Assembly (NCBI GenBank): GCA_040766325.1
Contig: JAXGQR010000008.1
Span: 62,001 to 126,000, forward strand
From: Dehalobacterium sp040766325
GTDB lineage: Bacteria; Bacillota; Dehalobacteriia; Dehalobacteriales; Dehalobacteriaceae
DNA: 64,000 nucleotides
Reading direction: 5' to 3'
Part shown: one piece after another, positions 17,348 through 25,213 of the stretch
Numbering within the stretch: position 1 is the first letter of the stretch
Layout: each line of letters begins with the position of its first letter
Made by a program: the position numbers and the translations under genes
The notes under the pieces: generated by a model
What the model saw: the letters and a program-made list of their open reading frames with translations, nothing else
Told to the model about the DNA's origin: nothing
Databases searched by the model: none

Positions 17348-18043
17348 GTGGCAAAATTTTTCGGCATCGGGGTGGGACCGGGGGATCCGGAGCTTCTTAC
17401 AATTAAAGCTGCCAAAATATTAAAAGACATTGATGTATTAGTCTTACCGGAATCCCGTAGTGGCAAAGAAAACATAGCATATGAAATTGCTGCCGATTAT
17501 ATCAACAGCGCAGCAAAGATAATTAGTATGGAATTTCCCATGGTCACGGACAAAAAAATTATCGATCAGGCCGGAAAAATGGCTGCTGAAGTAGTGGAAA
17601 GAAATGTGCAGGCAGGTCTGAATACTGCTTTTATTACCTTGGGGGACCCCTCTATTTATAGTACCTATCATTATATTCTGAAACATTTATCTACAGAAGT
17701 AAAGGTAGAAACCGTCCCCGGCATTACTTCCTTTAGTGCTGCTGCGGCACAAACTAACCGATCCTTGGTGGAAGGGGATGAGATTCTTTCCATTATTCCG
17801 GCAACCTCCTCCAAAGAGCTGATGGAAAAGGCCTTAGAGGCGACTAAGAGCACCGTTTTTATGAAAGTATATAATCAAAAGGATAAGGTGCGAGACATCT
17901 TGCAGGAGTATCAGTTGGCAGATCACTCTGTCTTGGTGCAAAGATGCGGCTTTACAGATTGTACGGTGGATGAAGATATTGAGGTAGGTTTAGCCAGGGA
18001 TAAGCAATATTTATCGATTATACTGAGCAGGAAGGAGTCTTAA
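17348..18043 (+). CDS. cbiL: Cobalt-precorrin-2 C20-methyltransferase
   Basis: Tetrapyrrole methylase acting at C-20. The 231-residue protein opens with GVGPGDPELLT, and has ITLGDPSIYSTYHYI and VETVPGITSFSAAAA, the CbiL/CobI pattern. The GTG start at 17348 is supported by AAGGAGGAAA 15 nt upstream and the position of the first beta-strand. It is preceded by a 49-nt gap after cbiT, the largest in the second half of the operon, and is followed by cbiF after 1 nt. Confidence 0.94.
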   Translation: MAKFFGIGVGPGDPELLTIKAAKILKDIDVLVLPESRSGKENIAYEIAADYINSAAKIISMEFPMVTDKKIIDQAGKMAAEVVERNVQAGLNTAFITLGDPSIYSTYHYILKHLSTEVKVETVPGITSFSAAAAQTNRSLVEGDEILSIIPATSSKELMEKALEATKSTVFMKVYNQKDKVRDILQEYQLADHSVLVQRCGFTDCTVDEDIEVGLARDKQYLSIILSRKES

Positions 18044-18044
18044 C

Positions 18045-18797
18045 ATGGTATATTTTATCGGGGCAGGACCGGGAGATATTGAGCTCATCACAGTAAAGGG
18101 CATGAAACTTCTGCAAAAGGCGGATGTGGTTATTTATACCGGTTCCTTAGTAAGTGGAAATATTCTTGATTATTGCAAAGAAGGAGTTACTGTATATAAC
18201 AGTGCCTCCATGAGTCTTCCTGAGGTAATTGAGGCCATTCAGGAAGGCATCGATCAGGAAAAAATAGTGGTACGTCTCCATACGGGGGATCCTTCTATTT
18301 ATGGTGCCATTCGTGAGCAGATGGATGAGCTGGACAAGCGAGGTATTCCTTTTGAAATTATTCCCGGGGTAAGTTCTTTTGTTGCTGCTGCTTCTCGTGT
18401 GAAGGCGGAATTCACTCTTCCTGGTGTTTCCCAAACCATTATCATTACCAGGAAAGAAGGTCGTACCGGCACCTCTGAAGGGGGTAAAATTTCTGAACTA
18501 GCCAAACATCGAGCCTCCATGGCTATTTTCCTTTCCGTCCAATCTATTTCTCAAGTGGTGGAAGAATTATTGGAGGGCTACGAGGAAAGTACACCGGTGG
18601 CGGTAGTCTATAAGGCTACCTGGCCGGAAGAAAAAATTATCAGAGGAACATTAAAAGATATTGCTGAAAAAGTAGGGGAAGAGAAAATCAATCGGCACGC
18701 CCAGATCCTGGTAGGGGATTTTATGGGTTCTCAATATGAATTGTCCAAACTGTATGACTCTACTTTTTCTCATATGTATCGGAGCGGAAAAGAGTGA
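18045..18797 (+). CDS. cbiF: Cobalt-precorrin-4 C11-methyltransferase
   Basis: Tetrapyrrole methylase that methylates C-11. The 250-residue protein begins with IGAGPGDIELITVKG and carries VVIYTGSLV, RLHTGDPSIYGAIREQMD and EIIPGVSSFVAAAS, characteristic of CbiF/CobM. It overlaps the cbiG start by 4 nt (a GTGA junction). Confidence 0.95.
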   Translation: MVYFIGAGPGDIELITVKGMKLLQKADVVIYTGSLVSGNILDYCKEGVTVYNSASMSLPEVIEAIQEGIDQEKIVVRLHTGDPSIYGAIREQMDELDKRGIPFEIIPGVSSFVAAASRVKAEFTLPGVSQTIIITRKEGRTGTSEGGKISELAKHRASMAIFLSVQSISQVVEELLEGYEESTPVAVVYKATWPEEKIIRGTLKDIAEKVGEEKINRHAQILVGDFMGSQYELSKLYDSTFSHMYRSGKE

Positions 18798-19837
18798 AAA
18801 GAGCGATTATTGCTGTAACACTGGGGGGAAAGGTAACCGCCTTAAAGATCCAACGGTCTATAGGAGGGGATCTTTTTACCCTGGATAAATATTGTACCGA
18901 GGATTTTTTTCAACCTATTCAGGGATCTCTAAAAAAGTTTATGGAGCACATTTTTCAGAACTACCGGGAAATTGTCATGGTCATGTCCTGTGGGATTGCC
19001 GTGCGCAGCATTGCCCCCTATGTGGAATCCAAAGTAAAGGATCCGGCAGTGGTGGTGGTGGATGAGCAGGGGCATTTTGCCATCAGTCTTTTGTCCGGTC
19101 ATCTAGGAGGCGCCAATGAGTTAGCCCAGACTATTGCCCCTATTACAGGGGGACAGAGTGTGATTACCACTGCTTCCGATAATTTAGGGTTGGTAGCAGT
19201 GGATATGATTGCCCAAAAGCATCATTTAAAGATGGACAATATGGAGCAGGTAAAAAAGGTAACGGCCGCTTTGGTAAACAGTAAAAAGGTAGTGATGGTT
19301 AACGAAAGTCCTCACGAGATTGAAGCCCCGAGGATTGAACAAATGGGGATCTCTCAGCTGGGAAAAACAAAACCTGAGGCTATGATCTATGTGGGCTACA
19401 AAAAAAAGCTGGACTTCCTTCCGGAGGATATTCCTGTAGCGAAACTGGTTCCCCAGAGACTAGTATTAGGGATTGGGTGTAGAAAGAACATTGGGGAAAC
19501 AAAATTAAGAGAGGCAATTGAAAACTTCCTGGAACAAGAAAACTTAACCATGGAGGGATTAAAGGCGGTGGCAACTGTAGATGTGAAAAAGGATGAACCG
19601 GCAATTTGTGCCTGGGCGGCAGAAAATGCCTTACCTTTGATCATTGTAGATCGGTCTGACATTGCCCCTATCCAAGAGCAGTTTTCTTGTTCTGATTTTG
19701 TTAAAAAAACTATCGGGGTAGGTTGTGTTTGCGAACCTGCTGCCTATCTTGTTTCCCACCGGGGCAGAGTTGTTGCCCCAAAAACCTCATTTGACGGGAT
19801 TACTCTATGTGTATTTGAAGATATTAGATCAAATTAA
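18794..19837 (+). CDS. cbiG: Cobalt-precorrin-5A hydrolase
   Basis: CbiG opens the delta-lactone ring and releases acetaldehyde, the step that distinguishes the anaerobic route. The 347-residue protein contains the N-terminal domain with VMSCGIAVRSIAPY and ISLLSGHLGGANELA (residues about 68-110), a linker, and the C-terminal CbiG domain with LVLGIGCRKNIGETKL and GVGCVCEPAAYL. GTG start at 18794, coupled to cbiF. Confidence 0.95.
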   Translation: MKRAIIAVTLGGKVTALKIQRSIGGDLFTLDKYCTEDFFQPIQGSLKKFMEHIFQNYREIVMVMSCGIAVRSIAPYVESKVKDPAVVVVDEQGHFAISLLSGHLGGANELAQTIAPITGGQSVITTASDNLGLVAVDMIAQKHHLKMDNMEQVKKVTAALVNSKKVVMVNESPHEIEAPRIEQMGISQLGKTKPEAMIYVGYKKKLDFLPEDIPVAKLVPQRLVLGIGCRKNIGETKLREAIENFLEQENLTMEGLKAVATVDVKKDEPAICAWAAENALPLIIVDRSDIAPIQEQFSCSDFVKKTIGVGCVCEPAAYLVSHRGRVVAPKTSFDGITLCVFEDIRSN

Positions 19838-19866
19838 TAAATAATAAACGATTTTTGGAGGTCAGT

Positions 19867-20607
19867 ATGAAAGGGAAAATATTTATTGTCGGTTTAGGAC
19901 CGGGAGATCCGGGTAATATGACAAAAAGGGCTTTTCAGGCCATTGAAAGCTGCCAGGTGTTGGTAGGATATACCGTATATATTGAGCAGGTTAAAGAACT
20001 GTCGGAAGGCAAAGAAATTGTCAAAAAAGGCATGGGTCAAGAGATTGAAAGAGGAAAGATTGCTGTGGAAAAAGCAGCTGCAGGATTTACGGTAGGTGTG
20101 GTATGCAGCGGGGATGGTGGTGCGTATGGGATGGCAGGACTTATTTTAGAACTCCTCAAGGATCATCCGGATCGGGAACAAATTTCCTGGGAAGTGGTGC
20201 CGGGTATAACTGCGGCATTATCTTGCTCTTCTCTTTTAGGTGCACCTATTGTGGAAGATTTTTGTACCATTAGCTTAAGTGATTACATGACTCCTTGGGA
20301 TAAGATTATTACCCGGTTAGAAAAGGCCTGTGAAGGGGATTTTACCCTGGTCATTTATAACCCGAGAAGTTTGGCACGACCGGACTATTTAGGAATTGCT
20401 ATGGATGTCATCAAAAAACATCGAACAGAAGATACTCCTGTTGGTATTGTGCGCAATGCCTATCGAGAGGATCAATCCATCATTTTGACTACCCTTAAAG
20501 ATTTCAATCCGGAGGTAGTGGATATGTTTTCTACTATAATTGTAGGCAATAGCAGAACCTATGTTGCCAACGGTGTGATGATTACACCCAGGGGTTATCG
20601 GATATGA
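19867..20607 (+). CDS. cbiH: Cobalt-precorrin-3 C17-methyltransferase
   Basis: Tetrapyrrole methylase that methylates C-17 and contracts the ring. The 246-residue protein shows VGLGPGDPGNMT at the N-terminus, VVCSGDGGAYGMAGL and EVVPGITAALSCSSLLGAP. ATG 19867 has TTGGAGGT directly upstream; the in-frame TTG 19855 precedes that RBS and is rejected. The gene is full length. It overlaps cbiJ by 4 nt. Confidence 0.95.
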   Translation: MKGKIFIVGLGPGDPGNMTKRAFQAIESCQVLVGYTVYIEQVKELSEGKEIVKKGMGQEIERGKIAVEKAAAGFTVGVVCSGDGGAYGMAGLILELLKDHPDREQISWEVVPGITAALSCSSLLGAPIVEDFCTISLSDYMTPWDKIITRLEKACEGDFTLVIYNPRSLARPDYLGIAMDVIKKHRTEDTPVGIVRNAYREDQSIILTTLKDFNPEVVDMFSTIIVGNSRTYVANGVMITPRGYRI

Positions 20608-21365
20608 TTTTAATTCTGGGAGGTACAGGTGACGCGCTGGATATTGCATGCGCTCTTTATCGGATCACCACTGATGTGTTGATTAGCACTGCAACGGAAT
20701 ATGGTTTTGAAGTCTCTCAGGAACGCTTTTCCGGAAAGATTGTCCATGGAAAGATGGATCAAGAAGCTTTAAAAAAGTTCATTTCAGTGCATAATATCGA
20801 TGTTGTGGTGGATGCTTCTCATCCTTATGCGGAGAATCTTTCCCGAAATGCCATTGCTGTGTGTCAGGATTTGGGGGTGGGCTATCTGCGTTTTGAGCGC
20901 CCCATCATCAATGAGAAGCAAGAGCAAAAAATAATTTGTGCGAGTTTAGAAGAAGCAGGTATGATTGCAGAAAACTTACCCGGAAGAATATTTATCTCTA
21001 CCGGGATCAATAATATCCACCGGATGCTGGCTCAGATTAAAGATAAAAAACGGCTCACAGTGCGGGTGCTGCCCCAATCGGATTCCCTAATAAAATTGGA
21101 GAAACTAGGTTTGAATGCGGATCATATTATCGCCATGAAAGGTCCTTTTTCCGAAGAGATGAACTTTTTCATGTTTCAGGAAACTCAATCTCAGGTTTTG
21201 ATATGTAAAGACAGCGGTACCCAGGGAGGGACGGATCAAAAGTTAAAGGCTGCAGGGCGTCTCAACATGCAAGTAATCCTGATTCGTAGACCGGATGTGC
21301 CTTATCCCAATAAGTTTACCAGTATAAATGAAATTGAGGAGTATTTTATAAATAAAACGATATAA
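20604..21365 (+). CDS. cbiJ: Cobalt-precorrin-6A reductase
   Basis: NAD(P)H-dependent reductase of the corrin macrocycle. The 253-residue protein begins LILGGTGDALDIA (nucleotide-binding loop) and has the family motifs DVVVDASHPYAENLSRNA, FISTGINNIHR and VLICKDSGTQGGTDQKL. It is the last gene of the cobalamin operon. Genes for cobalt chelation (cbiK/cbiX), uroporphyrinogen methylation, corrinoid adenosylation, cobS and cobT are not in this operon and must be elsewhere if synthesis is complete. Confidence 0.94.
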   Translation: MILILGGTGDALDIACALYRITTDVLISTATEYGFEVSQERFSGKIVHGKMDQEALKKFISVHNIDVVVDASHPYAENLSRNAIAVCQDLGVGYLRFERPIINEKQEQKIICASLEEAGMIAENLPGRIFISTGINNIHRMLAQIKDKKRLTVRVLPQSDSLIKLEKLGLNADHIIAMKGPFSEEMNFFMFQETQSQVLICKDSGTQGGTDQKLKAAGRLNMQVILIRRPDVPYPNKFTSINEIEEYFINKTI

Positions 21366-21373
21366 ACAAAGGA

Positions 21374-21395
21374 TATAGTAATAACTATTACTATA
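21374..21395. promoter_or_regulatory. PerR/Fur-like palindromic operator
   Basis: Arms TATAGTAATA and TATTACTATA are exact reverse complements around a central AC. Spacing and A/T pattern resemble the Per/Fur box family (TTATAATnATTATAA type). It lies 9 nt after cbiJ and about 85 nt before an oxygen-defence operon, where PerR control would be expected. The regulator itself is not in the window. Confidence 0.6.
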
Positions 21396-21480
21396 AAATT
21401 GTATAAAATTAACGATTTCCTGCAGGATTTTTAGGAAATATGGTGAAGATAATCATAATAATATGACGAAAGGAGATTTT

Positions 21481-22200
21481 GTGAGTATGGACACAAAAAT
21501 TTTTCATAAATTGAGTTATGGATTATACGTCATTGGTTCTGTAAAAGATGAAGCTGTAAACGGGCAAATTGCCAATACTGTTTTTCAAATTTCCTCTGAC
21601 CCTGCTACGGTGGCGATTAGTATTAACAAGAAAAATTTAACCAATGAGTACATTAAAGCCAGCAAAGTTTTTTCTGTTTCTATCTTACCTAAAACAGTTC
21701 CCCTAAATGTAATTGGTCATTTTGGTTTTAAATCCGGTCGAGAGATTGATAAATATAATTCAGCTTTCTATAAAAAGGGTGTAACAGGTGCCCCTGTACT
21801 GCTGGAAAATTCATTAGGTTATATGGAAGCGGAAGTCATCAACAGCCTTGATGTGGAAACCCATACGATTTTTATCGGTAAGGTTGTTGAAGCGGAAGTA
21901 TTTAGTAATGAAGATCCCATGACTTATGCTTATTATCATCAGGTGAAGAGGGGTTCCGTACCTCCCAGTGCACCTGTGCAAGTAAAGGAAGAACCTAAGA
22001 ACAAGGTAGAATCAAAAGAAAATAAGGAGGATAAAGGTATGAAAAAATATGTATGTAGTGTATGTGGTTATGTTTATGATCCTGCAGAAGGAGATCCGGA
22101 TTCCGGTATTGCCCCGGGAACAGCTTTTGAAGACCTTCCCGATGATTGGGTATGTCCGGTTTGCGGTGTAGGGAAAGATCAATTTGAAGTAGAAGAATAA
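21481..22200 (+). CDS. hrb: Flavin reductase-rubredoxin fusion (high-molecular-weight rubredoxin)
   Basis: A 239-residue two-domain electron carrier. Residues about 1-165 are an FMN-binding flavin-reductase-like domain (FHKLSYGLYVIGS, STIVF-type FQISSDPATVAISINKKNLT). A charged linker (KEEPKNKVESKENKED) leads to a C-terminal rubredoxin with two CxxC pairs, YVCSVCGYVYDPAEGDPDSG and DWVCPVCGVGKDQFE. In acetogens Hrb passes electrons from NADH to FprA, encoded two genes downstream. GTG 21481 is preferred because AAAGGAG at 21469-21475 is well placed; ATG 21487 is the alternative. Confidence 0.92.
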   Translation: MSMDTKIFHKLSYGLYVIGSVKDEAVNGQIANTVFQISSDPATVAISINKKNLTNEYIKASKVFSVSILPKTVPLNVIGHFGFKSGREIDKYNSAFYKKGVTGAPVLLENSLGYMEAEVINSLDVETHTIFIGKVVEAEVFSNEDPMTYAYYHQVKRGSVPPSAPVQVKEEPKNKVESKENKEDKGMKKYVCSVCGYVYDPAEGDPDSGIAPGTAFEDLPDDWVCPVCGVGKDQFEVEE

Positions 22201-22226
22201 AATCCTACAAGAAAAGAGGAGTTATC

Positions 22227-22400
22227 ATGAAAAAATATAAATGTGCGGTATGTCCTTATATCTATGATCCGGCAAAAGGGGATCCTACATATGGAACAGA
22301 TCAGGGAATAGCACCGGGAACTCCTTTTGAAGAATTACCTGAGGATTGGTTTTGTCCTGATTGCGGCGGGGAGAAGGCACTTTTTGAGGTGGTGGAATGA
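22227..22400 (+). CDS. rub: Rubredoxin
   Basis: A 57-residue rubredoxin with both iron-binding pairs visible (KCAVCPYIYDP near the N-terminus and DWFCPDCGGEKALFE near the C-terminus). It would carry single electrons to the following flavo-diiron protein and to the superoxide reductase and rubrerythrin. RBS AAAGAGGAG precedes ATG 22227; its stop overlaps the fprA start as ATGA. The PxxGTDQGIAPGTPFEELP insert makes the knuckle spacing slightly longer than in the fused rubredoxin. Confidence 0.95.
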   Translation: MKKYKCAVCPYIYDPAKGDPTYGTDQGIAPGTPFEELPEDWFCPDCGGEKALFEVVE

Positions 22401-23557
22401 AAGCGGTAAAGGTGAAAGATAATGTATTCTGGGTTGGAGGAATTGACTGGGAAATCCGCAATTTCCATGGCTATTTGACACCCCGAGGATCAACGTACAA
22501 TGCTTATTTGATCATTGATGAAAAAATTGCTTTAGTGGACACGGTAAAGCACTATTTATATGATGAAATGCTGGAGCGGATTTCTTCTGTGATTGATCCT
22601 CAGAAAATTGATTATGTAGTATCAAATCATGTTGAAATGGATCATTCCGGAGCATTGCCGCGGATTATGGCTCTCCTTCCTAAAGCCAAGTTGGTTACTT
22701 CCACCAGCGGTGAGAAAGGACTAAAGGCCCATTATAACGGGGATTGGGATTACATGACGGTTAAATCGGGGGATACACTGAATCTGGGCAGTCGTAATTT
22801 GACCTTTGTACAAACCCCTATGGTTCATTGGCCTGATAATATGGTGTCTTATTTGGCAGAGGATAAAATTCTCTTTGCCAATGATGCCTTTGGTCAGCAT
22901 ATTGCCTCACCGGAACGCTTTGACGATGAACTGAAGCTAGGGATTCTTTTGGAGGAAGCTGCTAAATATTACGCTAACATTGTTCTCCCTTACGGCAGTC
23001 AAGTTCAAAAGGCTTTGGAAGCTGTATCGACCCTAGACATTGAGATTATTGCACCCAGTCATGGGATTATTTGGCGTTCGCAAATCCCGGCAATTCTGGC
23101 AGAATACCAAAAATGGTCCGGCAACGAGACGGAAAATAAAGCGGTCATTGTATATGATAGTATGTGGGGATCTACTGAAAAGATGGCCGGCGGCATTTAT
23201 CGAGCTTTTGAAGCCAAAGGGGTGCAAACCCGGGTAATGAGCTTGAAGGTTAATCATATCTCCGAAGTGATGCCGGAAATACTTACGGCGAAATTCATCT
23301 GTGTTGGTTCTCCAACGTTGAATAATAATATGATGCCCACAGTTGCCGCGTTTCTAACCTACATGAAGGGACTAGCGCCAAAGAATAGAATTGGCATGGC
23401 ATTTGGTTCTTATGGCTGGGGTGGTCAAAGTATCGGGCAAGTGGAAGAGGTACTAAAGGGAGCCGGTTTTGAGATCATGGAACAGGCTAAATTTAATTAC
23501 GTTCCCACAGATGATCAATTAAATGGAATGATTAAGAGAATTAAGGAGAGCATATAA
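22397..23557 (+). CDS. fprA: Flavo-diiron protein, A-type flavoprotein (O2/NO reductase)
   Basis: FprA reduces O2 to water (or NO to N2O) using electrons from rubredoxin or Hrb. The 386-residue protein has an N-terminal metallo-beta-lactamase-like diiron domain with the ligands in NHVEMDHSGALP (about residues 78-89) and in VHWPDNMVSYL, APSHGIIWR further on, then a C-terminal flavodoxin domain with VIVYDSMWGSTEKMAGGIY (FMN phosphate loop). Its gene is coupled to the rubredoxin gene and overlaps the dfx start by one base. Confidence 0.95.
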   Translation: MKAVKVKDNVFWVGGIDWEIRNFHGYLTPRGSTYNAYLIIDEKIALVDTVKHYLYDEMLERISSVIDPQKIDYVVSNHVEMDHSGALPRIMALLPKAKLVTSTSGEKGLKAHYNGDWDYMTVKSGDTLNLGSRNLTFVQTPMVHWPDNMVSYLAEDKILFANDAFGQHIASPERFDDELKLGILLEEAAKYYANIVLPYGSQVQKALEAVSTLDIEIIAPSHGIIWRSQIPAILAEYQKWSGNETENKAVIVYDSMWGSTEKMAGGIYRAFEAKGVQTRVMSLKVNHISEVMPEILTAKFICVGSPTLNNNMMPTVAAFLTYMKGLAPKNRIGMAFGSYGWGGQSIGQVEEVLKGAGFEIMEQAKFNYVPTDDQLNGMIKRIKESI

Positions 23558-23940
23558 TGACCAGTTTGAGAGAACTTTACAAATGTAATACTTGCGCCAA
23601 CGTGCTCGAAGTCGTTTTTACCGACGGCGCACCTTTGGTTTGTTGTGGAGAAACCATAACAAAAATGGAAGCAAAATCTGAAGATACCGGTAATGAAAAA
23701 CACGTTCCTGTGGTGGAAGCCCATCCTGATGGAGGCATTCTCGTTAAAGTGGGTAGTGTGGAGCATCCTATGGAAGAAAAGCATTATATTGCATTTATTG
23801 AGGTTTTAACGAAGGATCGAGTGTTACGGGCAGAATTAAAACCTGGTCAGAAGCCGGAAGCAATGTTTTGCTGTGATTTGGATCAGGTAGTTGAAGTCAG
23901 AGAATATTGTAATATCCATGGTCTTTGGAAGAACAAATAA
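23557..23940 (+). CDS. dfx: Desulfoferrodoxin (superoxide reductase)
   Basis: A 127-residue 2Fe-type superoxide reductase that reduces superoxide to hydrogen peroxide. The N-terminal desulforedoxin-like center I is visible as LYKCNTCANVL plus PLVCCGE. The center II ligands are in KHVPVVEAH, EHPMEEKHYI and the C-terminal CCDLDQVVEVREYCNIHGLW (Cys and His). It sits between fprA and rubrerythrin, whose products handle O2 and peroxide. Confidence 0.95.
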   Translation: MTSLRELYKCNTCANVLEVVFTDGAPLVCCGETITKMEAKSEDTGNEKHVPVVEAHPDGGILVKVGSVEHPMEEKHYIAFIEVLTKDRVLRAELKPGQKPEAMFCCDLDQVVEVREYCNIHGLWKNK

Positions 23941-23955
23941 TACGGGGGTATTAAT

Positions 23956-24492
23956 ATGAAGGATCTGAAAGGAACAAAAACGGAAAAGAATTTATGGGAA
24001 GCCTTTGCCGGAGAATCTATGGCGCGAAACAAGTACACTTTTTATGCTTCTACAGCCAAAAAAGAAGGTTACGAACAAATAGCCGGGTATTTTCAGGAAA
24101 CTGCCGATAATGAAAAAGAGCATGCCAAGATTTGGTTTAAGAAACTTCAAGGGATCGGCAACACAGCTGAAAACCTAAAAGATGCTGCTGCCGGTGAGAA
24201 CGGCGAATGGACTGAGATGTATAAAAGAATGGCTGCTGATGCTCGGGAAGAAGGCTTTGAAGAACTGGCCCAATTGTTTGACGGGGTAGCAGCAGTAGAG
24301 AAGGAGCATGAGGAACGTTATCTGAAACTTCTTGCCAACTTGGAGGAAGGAACGGTCTTTAAAAAGGACGGTAAAGTCTATTGGAAGTGCCGTAATTGTG
24401 GCCATATTCATGAAGGTGAAGAAGCGCCGGAAGTATGTCCCGTTTGTGACCATCCTCGGGCTCATTTTGAAATACTCTGTGAAAACTATTAA
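23956..24492 (+). CDS. rbr: Rubrerythrin
   Basis: A 178-residue peroxide reductase. The ferritin-like diiron domain has the ligand motifs GESMARNKY and ADNEKEHAKIW and EKEHEERY. The C-terminal rubredoxin-like domain shows WKCRNCGHIHEG and CPVCDHPRAHFE. It closes the oxygen-defence operon (15 nt after dfx) and is followed by a bidirectional terminator. It would remove the peroxide produced by superoxide reductase. Confidence 0.96.
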   Translation: MKDLKGTKTEKNLWEAFAGESMARNKYTFYASTAKKEGYEQIAGYFQETADNEKEHAKIWFKKLQGIGNTAENLKDAAAGENGEWTEMYKRMAADAREEGFEELAQLFDGVAAVEKEHEERYLKLLANLEEGTVFKKDGKVYWKCRNCGHIHEGEEAPEVCPVCDHPRAHFEILCENY

Positions 24493-24563
24493 TATCTGTC
24501 ATAAATAGATAGTTTTGCACCAATTAAATGATACCGGAAGATTAAAGTCTTAGCATGGTAAAT

Positions 24564-24604
24564 AAAAACAAGGAAGAATATATTAATTTCTTCCTTGTTT
24601 TTTA
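24564..24604. terminator. Bidirectional terminator between rubrerythrin and sortase genes
   Basis: AAAACAAGGAAGAA pairs with TTTCTTCCTTGTTTT around an AT-rich loop, followed by TTTTTA. It lies between convergent genes. Confidence 0.88.
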
Positions 24605-25213
24605 TTCGATCAATCGAGCCCGCACAAGTACTCTGACATGATCGCGTCCCTTAGGGTCACAGGTTGTTAAGCTTAAAGCGTTATAACCGACCGGCTGGAT
24701 CACAGTCCAGTCATCGCTGGCGATGGATAAAACTTTTTCTGTTTGATAAACATAGGTTGTCCCCTGAAAAGTCAAATTAATCGCATACCCCTCTTCCAGC
24801 TTATGAATATTACGAAACCAGGAGCCATAAATGTTCAAATGGCCGGCGATAGCCGTATTACCTTGTCCCGGCAAGTCGGATTCCCGGTACCAACCCGGAC
24901 CGATGCGAAGATCTTTTGGCGTCGTTCCCTGAACAACTCCTACAGACAGGTCAATGGCCGGGATTTCTAACTTCATAAACATCTGTTTTTCTAGCTGAGT
25001 CGGTTCATTTTCCTTAATTATCCGGGGTTTGTGATCAGAATCAATCAGAGCAGGATATTCTACAACCTGTGGCGCAGCCTCTTCTTCCAGCAGTTGATTT
25101 TGTGCCCAGCGGGAGTAAATGGAGGTAAGGAAAGGATACAGCAAAAGCAGTATCCCTCCCAAAATACATAAAGTAGCAAAAGAGTTAAAAAGTCTTTTAC
25201 TTTTAGGATTCAT
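24602..25213 (-). CDS. srt: Sortase (class D/E-like)
   Basis: A 203-residue membrane-anchored transpeptidase that attaches LPXTG proteins to peptidoglycan. One N-terminal membrane segment (residues about 12-31, LCILGGILLLLYPFL) precedes the catalytic domain. The three active-site residues are visible: His in NTAIAGHLNIYGSW, Cys in SLTTCDPKG and Arg in VRVLVRARL. The gene starts 11 nt inside the end of the LPXTG gene, so the two are translationally coupled; the adjacent protein is its likely substrate. The exact class is uncertain. Confidence 0.9.
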   Translation of the reverse strand: MNPKSKRLFNSFATLCILGGILLLLYPFLTSIYSRWAQNQLLEEEAAPQVVEYPALIDSDHKPRIIKENEPTQLEKQMFMKLEIPAIDLSVGVVQGTTPKDLRIGPGWYRESDLPGQGNTAIAGHLNIYGSWFRNIHKLEEGYAINLTFQGTTYVYQTEKVLSIASDDWTVIQPVGYNALSLTTCDPKGRDHVRVLVRARLIE

